The notes below the pieces were generated by a model. The model was not told where the DNA came from and did no database searches. It saw only the letters and a program-made list of their open reading frames with translations. DNA of 64,000 bases. Origin: Weissella confusa. Its GTDB lineage: Bacteria; Bacillota; Bacilli; Lactobacillales; Lactobacillaceae. Location: the NCBI GenBank assembly GCA_041871065.1, contig CP168942.1:932501-996500 (forward strand). Direction: 5' to 3'. Positions 35,655-43,951 of the stretch are shown here, piece after piece. The translations under genes were made by a program, and so were the position numbers. Numbering within the stretch: the stretch's first letter is position 1; each line of letters begins with the position of its first letter.

Positions 35655-36041
35655 ATGACTTTTGATGAATTTAACATTGAATTGGGAACGGTGCTCTACC
35701 TTGATAGTGTTTCCGAGCGTGAGGAAGCTGAAATCGCTAAGGGAAAGTTGCCGGAAGCTGACGTACGTGCCGACTATCAAGCACAACGTGAAATGATTAT
35801 GCGCTCATTCCTGGCGTTTGCTGATTTGCCAGCTAACGATGGGGCGGTTGCCAAGGCTTTGGCAAACTTGCACACTGATTTATCAGATGGCGAGCGCACA
35901 ACGTTGTTAACCATTCGCAACCTACACAATCGTGAGGCGGTTGGCAACTTTACCGAAGATGATGCAGAAGAGCTTGAAGATGCGGTTGAAGCAGCTGAAG
36001 CTTACTTGATGAACCGCATGGCCGATGTGCTAGCTGACTAA
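35655..36041 (+). CDS. Uncharacterised acidic protein
   Basis: A 128-residue soluble, mainly helical and acidic protein with no recognised motif. It is rich in Ala, Glu and Asp; the last third (EDDAEELEDAVEAAEAYL) should form an amphipathic helix. CAGGAG precedes the ATG. The next gene starts 18 bases after its stop, so they form a two-gene operon. Codon use is normal for this chromosome. Function unknown. Confidence 0.72.
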   Translation: MTFDEFNIELGTVLYLDSVSEREEAEIAKGKLPEADVRADYQAQREMIMRSFLAFADLPANDGAVAKALANLHTDLSDGERTTLLTIRNLHNREAVGNFTEDDAEELEDAVEAAEAYLMNRMADVLAD

Positions 36042-36059
36042 TAGAACGAGGACAACATG

Positions 36060-36692
36060 ATGAAAGCACTGATTGTGCCCCAACCAATTGCAAATGACGT
36101 GATGCTTGGTCAACAAGCACTAATTGCCTTTCCGTATGCACCTGATGAAGGGGTAACAGAATTTTTAATGGTATCTGGTAAAGAGCCACTACCAGAAGAA
36201 TATTCACTTGGTTTGGCAATGGGTTACCAACTTGGTATCGTCACGATTAATCGCGTGTCAAAGTCACGTGATGTCCCTGGTTTTTACGAATGGGAAGTCG
36301 CACCTAAGATGTTAGTGGCGCCTAAGGCAATGGACATTGCACCAGATAGATTTGTTGATGTTGCGCCAACTGATTATGAAGAACTTGAATTGGAAACGAT
36401 TGGCTTGTTTGCCTGGATTGCTGAGCCACACGCTGACTTTAGCGAGGCTCTTCAAGCCCATGCGGATGCTTTGATTGCGATTGGGTCAAAGCAAATGCCA
36501 GCGAAGTATCGCGAAATTTTGGCTCGTACCGGTTCATGGCAAGAAGTTGACGCAGCATGGGAAGATGATCAATTTGAACACCGTAATCACCACATGTTAG
36601 AACACGGTATTCCAGAAATTAATTTTGGTCACACACATTCACATGACGACGTGCCAACGTTTAAATTGAAGTCAAAGCACGATTCTGAATAG
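36060..36692 (+). CDS. Uncharacterised protein with His-rich C-terminus
   Basis: A 210-residue soluble protein, not recognised. Two ATG codons stand in tandem; the second (36060) is seven bases from GAGGA and is favoured. The first half contains predicted strands (ALIVPQPIANDVMLGQQALI, LGLAMGYQLGIVTINRVS), and the end has closely spaced histidines (HRNHHMLEHG, FGHTHSHDD) that could bind a metal ion. It is paired with the acidic gene upstream and closed by a terminator. Metal binding is an inference from residue content only. Confidence 0.7.
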   Translation: MKALIVPQPIANDVMLGQQALIAFPYAPDEGVTEFLMVSGKEPLPEEYSLGLAMGYQLGIVTINRVSKSRDVPGFYEWEVAPKMLVAPKAMDIAPDRFVDVAPTDYEELELETIGLFAWIAEPHADFSEALQAHADALIAIGSKQMPAKYREILARTGSWQEVDAAWEDDQFEHRNHHMLEHGIPEINFGHTHSHDDVPTFKLKSKHDSE

Positions 36693-36697
36693 TAATG

Positions 36698-36728
36698 AAA
36701 CGGACATCCCAGGTGGTGTCCGTTTTTT
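36698..36728 (+). terminator. Terminator of the two-gene operon
   Basis: AAACGGACATC pairs with GGTGTCCGTTT, followed by a T-run. Confidence 0.88.
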
Positions 36729-36794
36729 CGTCTAGCAACTCGGAGCGGTTTAAGCTAAAATGAAGGTTATCACAAACGAATTACAGGAGTTCTT

Positions 36795-38498
36795 ATGCTA
36801 ACCTCATTTTTGGTTCTAGAAATTACCGCCCTGATCTCATTGATTTGGGCTTTGAAGTTTAAGATTACAAAATTAACATGGGTGACGATGTTGATTGTGA
36901 CAATCTTAAACGCTGGTTATGTGTACTGGTTGATGCCAGTGCCAACGTTGTCACAATTGGTGATGCCGGTTGCGGTTGAATCGGCAATTGTCGTGGTGTG
37001 GGCATTAATTACAGGTGCTTCAGCGCAAGTTGTGCAACGCGTAACGAAGCGTGGCACACACATCAGCCTTGAAGGGTTGACGATTTGGCCGTTCATCATT
37101 CCAATTATCGCGTTTCTAATCTCGTTGGGGGCAGGTGTGTCACAAGCATTGACAGTGCGTCCAATGTACAACTCTGTGCAAGCAACGGTTAAGAAAGAAG
37201 CCCCCTTGACCAAGGATGATCAACCAATCGCCTTGTCAGCGCAAGCTTCACAAAACATGATGAAGAAGGCCTTTTCACAAGTGCCTGATTCTTCAATGTA
37301 CCGATTGGGAGATTTGTCAGCCCAATATATCAACGGTAAGCCATACTACGTGGCGCCAGTTGAGTTTAACGGCTTTATGTCATGGTTGATGAACCGCACG
37401 TTGCCGGGATACTTTATTATTTCGGCCACTGATATTAATGACACGGCGCACTTCGTGAAAGAAAAGTTGGATTATTCAGAGACCAGCTGGTTCTCACACA
37501 ACATTGCGCGCAAGATTTACATGCGTAATCCAAAGTACGCCCAAGTTGGTGAACCAATTTTGGAAATCGACAACAATGACCAAGCTTACTGGGTGCAAAC
37601 GTTGCTTAATGTGCGTTGGGCCGGTCAATTGATGTACGATGATATCCATGTGTCATTGACGAATGCAGACACGGGTAAGACGACGGTCTACAGCACAAAG
37701 GATTTGCCAGCCTGGGTTGATGCGGGTGTGTCACCAGAAGCAGCAACGCGTATGAACCGTGCTTACGGTAATCCATATGCCTTTAACTTCCGTCACAAGA
37801 ACCAAATCAAGCCAACTGAAAACGGTTCAGAAAGTGGTGTGACGCCGGTCTTTAACAACGACCGTTCAATTTCATACTTTGATGATTTCACAACGGTGAC
37901 GTCAAATGCGGACTCTGACAAGGGATACTCATTGATCAGTACGCGTACGGGTAAGCTGTCATTCTACACAGGTAAGAACGTCGGTATCATGGATTCTGAT
38001 GGGGCGATTAAGGTTGCTAAGCAATTGCATCCCCAAAACAAGTGGCACGGTTCAAACCCAGTTATCATGAACATTGACGGCACACCAACTTGGGTCGTCT
38101 CAATGATGGACCAAAATGAGCGTTTCCGCGAGTACGCCTACATTAAGGGAGCTGATCAAAACGTCATTGGTGAAGGAGCAAATGCTTCTGACGCCTTGGC
38201 TGCCTACCGTAACGCCTTGGCTGGTAGCGTGCAAACAGCGAGCGCTAACGATGCCTCGATTAAGACGCAAACGATTACAGGTAAGGTTGCCCGTGTTAAC
38301 GCCAACGCCACATTGGATGATAAGCAAGTCGTGATTTTCAAGCTTGAAAATGATGAGACGATGTACACGCTTGATCCGTCTAAGATGCAAAACGCCTTGT
38401 TGATGCAAGCAGGTGATGATGTCACATTGAAGGTGAAGACAGTTAAGGGTGCATCAGTCGCGAACGTCATCAATTTGACGAACAACTCTTTGAAGTAG
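36795..38498 (+). CDS. Large membrane-anchored protein with PepSY-like region
   Basis: A 567-residue protein with about four N-terminal helices (residues 3-20, 27-46, 55-77 and 97-117) and then a long extracytoplasmic part. The outer region looks like repeated mixed alpha/beta units; segments such as YSLISTRTGKLSFYTGKN and DGAIKVAKQLHPQNKWHG have the look of PepSY/YpeB-type folds, which often inhibit proteases or bind the wall. The last 75 residues (QTITGKVARVNANATLDDK onward) resemble a small OB-like barrel. An AGGAG site is present. Family not identified. Confidence 0.7.
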   Translation: MLTSFLVLEITALISLIWALKFKITKLTWVTMLIVTILNAGYVYWLMPVPTLSQLVMPVAVESAIVVVWALITGASAQVVQRVTKRGTHISLEGLTIWPFIIPIIAFLISLGAGVSQALTVRPMYNSVQATVKKEAPLTKDDQPIALSAQASQNMMKKAFSQVPDSSMYRLGDLSAQYINGKPYYVAPVEFNGFMSWLMNRTLPGYFIISATDINDTAHFVKEKLDYSETSWFSHNIARKIYMRNPKYAQVGEPILEIDNNDQAYWVQTLLNVRWAGQLMYDDIHVSLTNADTGKTTVYSTKDLPAWVDAGVSPEAATRMNRAYGNPYAFNFRHKNQIKPTENGSESGVTPVFNNDRSISYFDDFTTVTSNADSDKGYSLISTRTGKLSFYTGKNVGIMDSDGAIKVAKQLHPQNKWHGSNPVIMNIDGTPTWVVSMMDQNERFREYAYIKGADQNVIGEGANASDALAAYRNALAGSVQTASANDASIKTQTITGKVARVNANATLDDKQVVIFKLENDETMYTLDPSKMQNALLMQAGDDVTLKVKTVKGASVANVINLTNNSLK

Positions 38499-38519
38499 TA
38501 CGTCAATCTCGGGTATAAT
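38490..38519 (+). promoter_or_regulatory. Promoter of the 49-residue gene
   Basis: TTGAAG, an 18-base spacer and TATAAT. The -35 overlaps the last codons of the upstream membrane gene. Confidence 0.7.
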
Positions 38520-38550
38520 GTAAGTAACGAGATTGAAAAAAGAGGTAGAC

Positions 38551-38700
38551 ATGATGGGCAAGGGAACAATCAAGTCAAATGATTTTGCACGTGGTGCGGC
38601 GTCAAAGGGCGCTGTTACCCGTGATCAAAAGCTTTCTGCACGTGAGGCTTTGTTGGCCAAAGCACGCGCTAAGGCCAAGGCTGCATCTGAAAATAAGTAG
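38551..38700 (+). CDS. Small basic Ala/Lys-rich protein, 49 residues
   Basis: A short gene with a good promoter, an AGAGG site and a terminator directly after it, hence probably real. Two ATG codons stand in tandem; the first gives 49 residues. The product begins MGKGTIKSNDFARGAASKG and ends in a strongly helical Ala/Lys/Arg run (AREALLAKARAKAKAASENK), with pI well above 10. No family recognised. It resembles small nucleic-acid- or ribosome-associated proteins only in composition. It shares the isolated-promoter layout with the 47-residue gene at 34862. Confidence 0.7.
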   Translation: MMGKGTIKSNDFARGAASKGAVTRDQKLSAREALLAKARAKAKAASENK

Positions 38701-38704
38701 CATC

Positions 38705-38746
38705 GAGCGCTAGGTACCTTTTTATTGGCATTCCTAGCGCTTTTTA
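38705..38746 (+). terminator. Terminator of the 49-residue gene
   Basis: The perfect 10-bp stem GAGCGCTAGG/CCTAGCGCTT(T) has an 18-base loop and is followed by TTTTT. Confidence 0.85.
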
Positions 38747-38792
38747 TGTATGATATATTATTGACTTTATCAAAGAAGGAAGAGTGGTACAT

Positions 38793-40076
38793 ATGGCAAC
38801 ATTTGCAGAACGAATGCTTGATGAATTGTCTGGTGGACAATTGGAAGATGCGAAGAAGTCATTCGCCTCATCACTACGTTATGATGATGATGACACGATT
38901 TATTCATTAGCAGAAGAATTGTATGGTTTGGGGTTCTCAACGCAAGCCAAGCGTGCATATCAAAAGTTGTTGGAGAAGTATCCTGACGAAGATCAATTGC
39001 GCACGGCCTTGGCTGACATTGCGATTGATGAAGATAAGACGGATGAAGCAATTACTTATCTAGCCGAGATTTCACCTGATTCAACGGCTTACATTGAATC
39101 ATTGTTGGTGTTGGCTGACTTGTACCAATCTGAAGGACTAAACGAAGCCGCTGAAGCCAAGTTGCGTGAAGCCTTTGACCTAGCGCCTGAAGAAACGATT
39201 ATTCAATTTGCGTTGGCTGAGTTCTACTTTGCCACGGGTCGATATGAGACGGCTATTCCGTTCTACCGTGACTTGTTGAAGGCCGGTGAGCGTCGCTTCT
39301 CAGGTTTGGATATCGCGTCACGTATCGGTGTTGCCTACGCTTTGACGGGTAACTTTGCGAATGCATTGGGTTACTTGGAACAAATCAAGGATGCCGATTT
39401 GACGCCAGACGTGCGCTTCCAATTGGGAATGACGTACGCCGTTGATCCTGAAAAGGTCGACAAGGCCATCGATACGTTGGAAGAGTTGCAAGAACTCGAT
39501 CCATCATACGCTGGTTTGTACGAGCCTTTGGGACAATTGTACGAAGACAAGAACGATTTGGAACAAGCGTTGATTACGTACCAAGCCGGTATTGCGGTTG
39601 ATTCATTTAACACGCAATTGTACACGCGTGCTGCTGCAGTTGCGCAAGCACAAGGTGAAGACGAAGAAGCTGACCGTATCTACCGTGAGGCCTTGGAGAA
39701 CAACCCAGAAGATTTGACTTTGACGATTGGTTACTCAAACTTGTTGGTTGCCATGGGAGACCACGTTGGGAACATCAACTTGTTGAACGAGTTCTTGGCT
39801 GATGATGATGCCGAAGCTGATCCACAATTGTACTGGAACTTGGCACAAAGCTACACGGCTTTGGAAGATTTCGAGATGGCAACAAAGTACTGGAATGCGG
39901 CTTTGCCATTCTTCTTGGACAACATTAACTTCTTGAAGCCTGCATACTTCTACTTCCGTGAAGAGGGTGAAACGGCCTTGGCTGAAGAAGCTTTGTTCAA
40001 TTACACGCAATTAGCACCTAACGACCTTGAGACGGCTGAACTATACGACCAACTTAAGGAAGAAAAGGGACTATAA
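38793..40076 (+). CDS. Tetratricopeptide repeat protein
   Basis: A 427-residue soluble protein made almost entirely of TPR-type helical pairs, for example YSLAEELYGLGFSTQAKRAY, LLVLADLYQSEGLNEAAEAK, QFALAEFYFATGRYETAIPF and LGQLYEDKNDLEQALITYQA. The acidic character and length fit the conserved lactobacillus TPR protein found near hup/der in several genomes. Such proteins act as scaffolds; the partner is unknown. The ATG at 38793 follows GAAGGAAGAG. Confidence 0.87.
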   Translation: MATFAERMLDELSGGQLEDAKKSFASSLRYDDDDTIYSLAEELYGLGFSTQAKRAYQKLLEKYPDEDQLRTALADIAIDEDKTDEAITYLAEISPDSTAYIESLLVLADLYQSEGLNEAAEAKLREAFDLAPEETIIQFALAEFYFATGRYETAIPFYRDLLKAGERRFSGLDIASRIGVAYALTGNFANALGYLEQIKDADLTPDVRFQLGMTYAVDPEKVDKAIDTLEELQELDPSYAGLYEPLGQLYEDKNDLEQALITYQAGIAVDSFNTQLYTRAAAVAQAQGEDEEADRIYREALENNPEDLTLTIGYSNLLVAMGDHVGNINLLNEFLADDDAEADPQLYWNLAQSYTALEDFEMATKYWNAALPFFLDNINFLKPAYFYFREEGETALAEEALFNYTQLAPNDLETAELYDQLKEEKGL

Positions 40077-40105
40077 TTTTCGAATTATTAATAATAATGT
40101 TTTAG

Positions 40106-40150
40106 TGGGTATTGTTACTTCTTTTCGAGTAACGATACCCATTTTGTTTT
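40106..40150 (+). terminator. Terminator of the TPR gene
   Basis: The perfect 14-bp stem TGGGTATTGTTACT/AGTAACGATACCCA (one G-U) is followed by TTTTGTTTTG. Confidence 0.88.
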
Positions 40151-40208
40151 GTTAAACTCTTTAAATTGATTCTGTATTAAAACATAATGGCGTATCAGAA
40201 AGAGTAAA

Positions 40209-40445
40209 ATGTTCGGAAAAGTAAAAAAATCAGTACACTTAAGGTCGGGGATATGTTGTGTCGTGACGATTGGTAGTTTCATTGTCGTTATGGCGATATT
40301 TTGTTTGGCACTACATTTAATGGCCGGTATTTACGATGTCATCATTCATCCGGCAATTCAGTTGTTTATCATAATCTTTGCATTGGGTATATCGACGGTG
40401 ATTGCGATTCAAGTACATAGTTATTTGCAAAGAATTTTTCGCTGA
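40209..40445 (+). CDS. Small two-helix membrane protein
   Basis: A 78-residue protein with a basic N-terminus and two membrane helices (about 18-39 and 47-66), ending in a basic LQRIFR. AAAGAG lies before the ATG. Not recognised; its codon usage is less biased (more ATA, ATT) than that of its neighbours, which suggests weak expression or recent arrival. It stands alone before the Hsp20 gene. Confidence 0.6.
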   Translation: MFGKVKKSVHLRSGICCVVTIGSFIVVMAIFCLALHLMAGIYDVIIHPAIQLFIIIFALGISTVIAIQVHSYLQRIFR

Positions 40446-40565
40446 AAATTCATCCTCCTGAACAGTTTGTGAACTTGGGGGTTATCATTTTAAATTCACT
40501 AATAGGGCGTGATAAAAAAGACGTATAGAGAAAAATATTTTGTATGTACGGGAGGATACATAACT

Positions 40566-40982
40566 ATGTCACATGATTTGCTACGTCGACACGACGCCTT
40601 TGGGGATTTGTTGGATAAGATGAACGCGTCATTGATGCAAGCACCAGCATTTGGAGCTGATGTAAAGTCAGACGTTGTTGAAAAGGATGATCACTATGAA
40701 GTGGTTGCCGACATCCCAGGTGTCGATAAGGATGACATCAAGGTTGATTATGAAGATGGCACATTGCAAATTTCAGCAACGCGTCATGAAATCAAGGATC
40801 ACTCTGACAAGGATGGCAACATCCTACAATCAGAACGTAGCTTTGGTTCAGTCGGCCGTTCATACTACCTACCTAACGTAGACCGTGAGAAGGTTTCTGC
40901 CAAGTACAAGAACGGGGTGTTGCACATCACGTTGCCTAAGGCTGAAGTCGCTAAGAAGTCAGCGATCAAAATTGAAGACTAA
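40566..40982 (+). CDS. hsp20: Small heat-shock protein Hsp20
   Basis: A 138-residue alpha-crystallin-type chaperone that holds unfolding proteins in oligomeric assemblies. The alpha-crystallin domain spans about 40-130, with VADIPGVDKDDIKVDYEDG, the SFGSVGRSYYLP block, and KNGVLHITLPKAE with the ITLPK variant of the A-x-x-x-n-G-v-L motif. The ATG at 40566 follows GGGAGG; an in-frame upstream start at 40509 is unlikely. No CIRCE element is present, and a CtsR box was not found in the upstream 100 bases. Confidence 0.95.
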   Translation: MSHDLLRRHDAFGDLLDKMNASLMQAPAFGADVKSDVVEKDDHYEVVADIPGVDKDDIKVDYEDGTLQISATRHEIKDHSDKDGNILQSERSFGSVGRSYYLPNVDREKVSAKYKNGVLHITLPKAEVAKKSAIKIED

Positions 40983-40992
40983 AACCATATGG

Positions 40993-41027
40993 AAAACGTC
41001 GGTTTGTTTAGCAGACCGGCGTTTTTT
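40993..41027 (+). terminator. Terminator of hsp20
   Basis: AAAACGTCGGTT pairs with GACCGGCGTTTT, followed by a T-run. Confidence 0.88.
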
Positions 41028-41073
41028 GTGCTAAAATTAGAATATTATCATATTAGGAAATGAGGACACTGCC

Positions 41074-41766
41074 ATGGATGCATTGCAATTATCACGACGA
41101 TTGGCGACTGTAGCGTCATATGTTCGCGATGGTGCGCGTTTAGCAGATATTGGTTCTGACCACGCTTATTTGCCAGCAAACTTGTTGTTGAACAAGCACA
41201 TTTCATTCGCGATTGCGGGTGAGGTGGCACAAGGACCACTGGACAATGTCCAAACTGAAATTAACCGTCACCGTCTTGGGGATGTTTTGGTGCCCCGATT
41301 GGCGAATGGCTTGGCTGCCGTTACACCAGAAGATTTGATTGATACGGTTACGATTGCCGGTATGGGCGGTCGCTTGATTGCACAAATTTTGGCGGACGGT
41401 CACACAGATGGTCAACGTTACCAACGTTTGATTTTGCAACCAAACATCGATATCGATGTGGTTCGTACTTGGTTGATGGACAATGATTATCAACTTGAAG
41501 ACGAAACGGTTGTTGAAGATGATGGTCATTTCTACGAAGTCTTGATTGCAGTTCCTGGTCATGCCAGTTACACCGAAACTGAGTTGAAGTTCGGACCGTT
41601 TAACTTGGAAAAGCGTCCGGAAGCTTGGCAAACCAAGTGGCAACGTGAATATGACCGTGTGAAGACAATCATGGCTAAGTTGGAATCAGCTAACAAGCAA
41701 GATTCAGATGCATACCGTGAGTATCAACAACAAGTAACTGAAATTAGTGAGGCGTTGGGTCTATGA
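41074..41766 (+). CDS. trmK: tRNA (adenine-N1)-methyltransferase TrmK
   Basis: A 230-residue SAM-dependent enzyme that makes m1A at position 22 of tRNAs. The Rossmann SAM motif is ADIGSDHAYLPANLLL (about 23-38), followed by TIAGMGGRLIAQIL (about 90-103) and LQPNIDIDVVRTWL, where the N-P-N-type motif of the family is found as QPNID. A coiled helical C-terminal part (about 165-225) is typical. Its stop overlaps the start of the nif3-like gene (ATGA), as with yqfN-yqfO in Bacillus. Confidence 0.93.
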   Translation: MDALQLSRRLATVASYVRDGARLADIGSDHAYLPANLLLNKHISFAIAGEVAQGPLDNVQTEINRHRLGDVLVPRLANGLAAVTPEDLIDTVTIAGMGGRLIAQILADGHTDGQRYQRLILQPNIDIDVVRTWLMDNDYQLEDETVVEDDGHFYEVLIAVPGHASYTETELKFGPFNLEKRPEAWQTKWQREYDRVKTIMAKLESANKQDSDAYREYQQQVTEISEALGL

Positions 41767-42560
41767 AAGCAACTGAGTTAATCGCCAAGATTGAAGCTTA
41801 TGCACCACGTGATATAGCTTGGGAACGTGATCCAATCGGGCTCCAACTTGGTGATCCAAATCAAGAGATTCATACAGTAATGACGGCATTAGATGTGCGT
41901 CCAGAAGTTGTGGCAGAAGCGATTGCGAATAACGTTGATTTTATTTTTGCACACCACCCAATGATTTTCCGCCCAGCGAAGAATTTGGATTTGTCGGTGC
42001 CACAAAACAAGATGTATGCGGATTTGATTAAGCATGACATTGTCGTTTATGCGGCGCACACAAATTTGGATGCGGCTGCAGGTGGCATGAATGATTGGTT
42101 GGCAGAAGCACTTCAGCTAACTGATGTGACGCCATTAATTCCTAATGCTGATGGCAAGACAGGCCTCGGCCGCATCGGATCGCTTGTGGCGCCACAAACG
42201 GTGACAGATTACGCGACATTTGTGCGCGATTTGTTTAATGTAGCGCACGTGCGTGTCATTGCGAACGACATGAACCGTCAAATCCAACGCATTGCGGTGC
42301 TTGGTGGGGATGGTGGTAGTGAATACCCAGATGCCTTGGCAGCTGGTGCTGACGCTTATGTCACAGCGGATTTTTACTATCACACGGCGCATGACGTCTT
42401 GACTGATGATTTTGTGGTGATTGATCCGGATCACCACATGGAGGCCATTGCCAAGGATAAGCTAGTTGAACTGGTTAATGCTTGGCAAACCGAAAACAAT
42501 TGGGACCTAGACCGTGTCTTCGCCTCAACTGAAAACACGGATCCATATACGTATATTTAA
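41763..42560 (+). CDS. Nif3-like dinuclear metal-centre protein
   Basis: A 265-residue Nif3/YqfO-type protein. Metal ligands are visible in DFIFAHHPMIF (about 60-70, HH pair), VYAAHTNLDAAAGG (about 97-110) and near the end in FYYHTAHDV and VIDPDHHMEA. The family forms toroidal hexamers and binds two metals; one member is GTP cyclohydrolase-like, but the reaction here is unknown. The short form lacks the PII-like insertion seen in longer relatives. The start overlaps the trmK stop. Confidence 0.92.
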   Translation: MKATELIAKIEAYAPRDIAWERDPIGLQLGDPNQEIHTVMTALDVRPEVVAEAIANNVDFIFAHHPMIFRPAKNLDLSVPQNKMYADLIKHDIVVYAAHTNLDAAAGGMNDWLAEALQLTDVTPLIPNADGKTGLGRIGSLVAPQTVTDYATFVRDLFNVAHVRVIANDMNRQIQRIAVLGGDGGSEYPDALAAGADAYVTADFYYHTAHDVLTDDFVVIDPDHHMEAIAKDKLVELVNAWQTENNWDLDRVFASTENTDPYTYI

Positions 42561-42578
42561 TTAAGGGGAATTACTATT

Positions 42579-43814
42579 ATGTCTGAAGGACTATATCCAA
42601 ACTTGGTTGACCGTTTTATCCGTTACGTGAAGGTCAACACGCGTTCAAACGAAGAGTCAACAACGGTGCCATCAGATCCTAAGGAAGTTGCTTTCTTGGC
42701 TGATTTGGCTGAAGAATTGAAGAGCCTTGGCCTAGAAAACGTGCGTACGATGGATGACGGTTATGTTTTTGCCGAATTGGCTTCTAACATTGACGCTGAT
42801 GTACCTGCAGTTGGTTTCATTTCACACGTTGATACAGCTGACTTTAACGCTGAAGGTGTTAACCCACAATTTGTCGAAAACTACGATGGTGAGTCTGATA
42901 TCAAGTTGAACGACGATTACACATTGTCACCAGCTGATTTCCCTTCATTGAAGAAGTACAAGGGTCACACGTTGATTACGACTGACGGAACGACTTTGCT
43001 TGGTGCCGATGACAAGTCTGGTGTTGCCGAAATCATTTCAGCTGCTGAATACTTGATTGCTCACCCTGAAGTAAAGCACGGTAAGGTTGTCTTTGGATTC
43101 GGTCCTGACGAAGAAATCGGTATTGGTGCCGACAACTTCCACGTTAATGAATTCGGCGCTGACTTTGCTTACACGGTCGATGGTGGTCCGTTGGGTGAGT
43201 TGGAGTGGGAGACGTTCTCAGCTGCAGCAGCTAACATCAAGATTCAAGGACGTAACGTGCACCCTGGTTCTGCCAAGGACACGATGGTTAACGCCTTGCA
43301 AGTTGCAATGGACTTGCACGCTGCTTTGCCAGCCGGTGATCGTCCAGAATTGACGGAAGGCCGTCAAGGATTCTTCCACATCTTGAAGTTGAACGGTACG
43401 CCTGAAGAAGCTGAGATGTCATACATTATCCGTGACCACGATCGCATCATCTTTGAAGAGCGTAAGCAAGCATTGCGTGACATCGTTGAAAAGATGAACG
43501 GTGAATTGGGCGTTGAGCGTATCAAGTTGGATATGTACGACCAATACTACAACATGGGTGAAGTCTTGAAGGACGACATGACGTCTGTTGATTTGGCCGA
43601 AGCCGCTATGAAGGCTTTGGACATCGAGTCAGTTATCGAACCAGTTCGTGGTGGTACTGACGGTTCAAAGATTACGTTCTTGGGATTGCCAACGCCAAAC
43701 TTGTTTGCTGGTGGTGAAAACATGCACGGTCGTTTCGAGTACGTTTCAACGACCGTTATGCACCAAGCGGTTGATACAATTTTGAAGATTGTTGAATTGA
43801 ACGCAGCAAAGTAA
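42579..43814 (+). CDS. pepT: Peptidase T (tripeptidase)
   Basis: A 411-residue M20 metallopeptidase that cleaves the N-terminal residue of tripeptides, important for peptide-dependent growth of lactic acid bacteria. Metal ligands are in [10 protein letters not shown] (about 80-89), [12 protein letters not shown] (about 140-150) and [17 protein letters not shown] (about 172-188), with a C-terminal [20 protein letters not shown] block. The length equals that of PepT in Lactococcus. It begins 18 bases after the nif3-like gene; a terminator follows. Confidence 0.96.
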   Translation: MSEGLYPNLVDRFIRYVKVNTRSNEESTTVPSDPKEVAFLADLAEELKSLGLENVRTMDDGYVFAELASNIDADVPAVGFISHVDTADFNAEGVNPQFVENYDGESDIKLNDDYTLSPADFPSLKKYKGHTLITTDGTTLLGADDKSGVAEIISAAEYLIAHPEVKHGKVVFGFGPDEEIGIGADNFHVNEFGADFAYTVDGGPLGELEWETFSAAAANIKIQGRNVHPGSAKDTMVNALQVAMDLHAALPAGDRPELTEGRQGFFHILKLNGTPEEAEMSYIIRDHDRIIFEERKQALRDIVEKMNGELGVERIKLDMYDQYYNMGEVLKDDMTSVDLAEAAMKALDIESVIEPVRGGTDGSKITFLGLPTPNLFAGGENMHGRFEYVSTTVMHQAVDTILKIVELNAAK

Positions 43815-43828
43815 TTTTAAATATTTTC

Positions 43829-43863
43829 AAAAGGCTAACTAGGTAATCTAGTTAGCCTTTTTG
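43829..43863 (+). terminator. Terminator of pepT
   Basis: The perfect 14-bp stem AAAAGGCTAACTAG/CTAGTTAGCCTTTT is followed by TTG. Confidence 0.92.
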
Positions 43864-43881
43864 TTACTAGAAGTATGGCAA

Positions 43882-43895
43882 TGGTAACGCTTACA
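43882..43895. promoter_or_regulatory. cre-like site upstream of ackA
   Basis: TGGTAACGCTTACA agrees with the consensus TGWAARCGYTWNCW at 12 of 14 positions. It lies just upstream of a TACACT -10-like box (43899-43904). ackA is a known CcpA target in other Firmicutes; here activation or repression cannot be decided. Confidence 0.6.
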
Positions 43896-43951
43896 TGTTA
43901 CACTAATCCTATTAACTGGATTTATTTCCAGCGTATTAGGGAGCATGAATT

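Noticed and set aside
40446..40560. CIRCE or CtsR operator before hsp20
   Set aside because: No TTAGCACTC-N9-GAGTGCTAA and no tandem GGTCAAA heptads are present; only a weak imperfect repeat.
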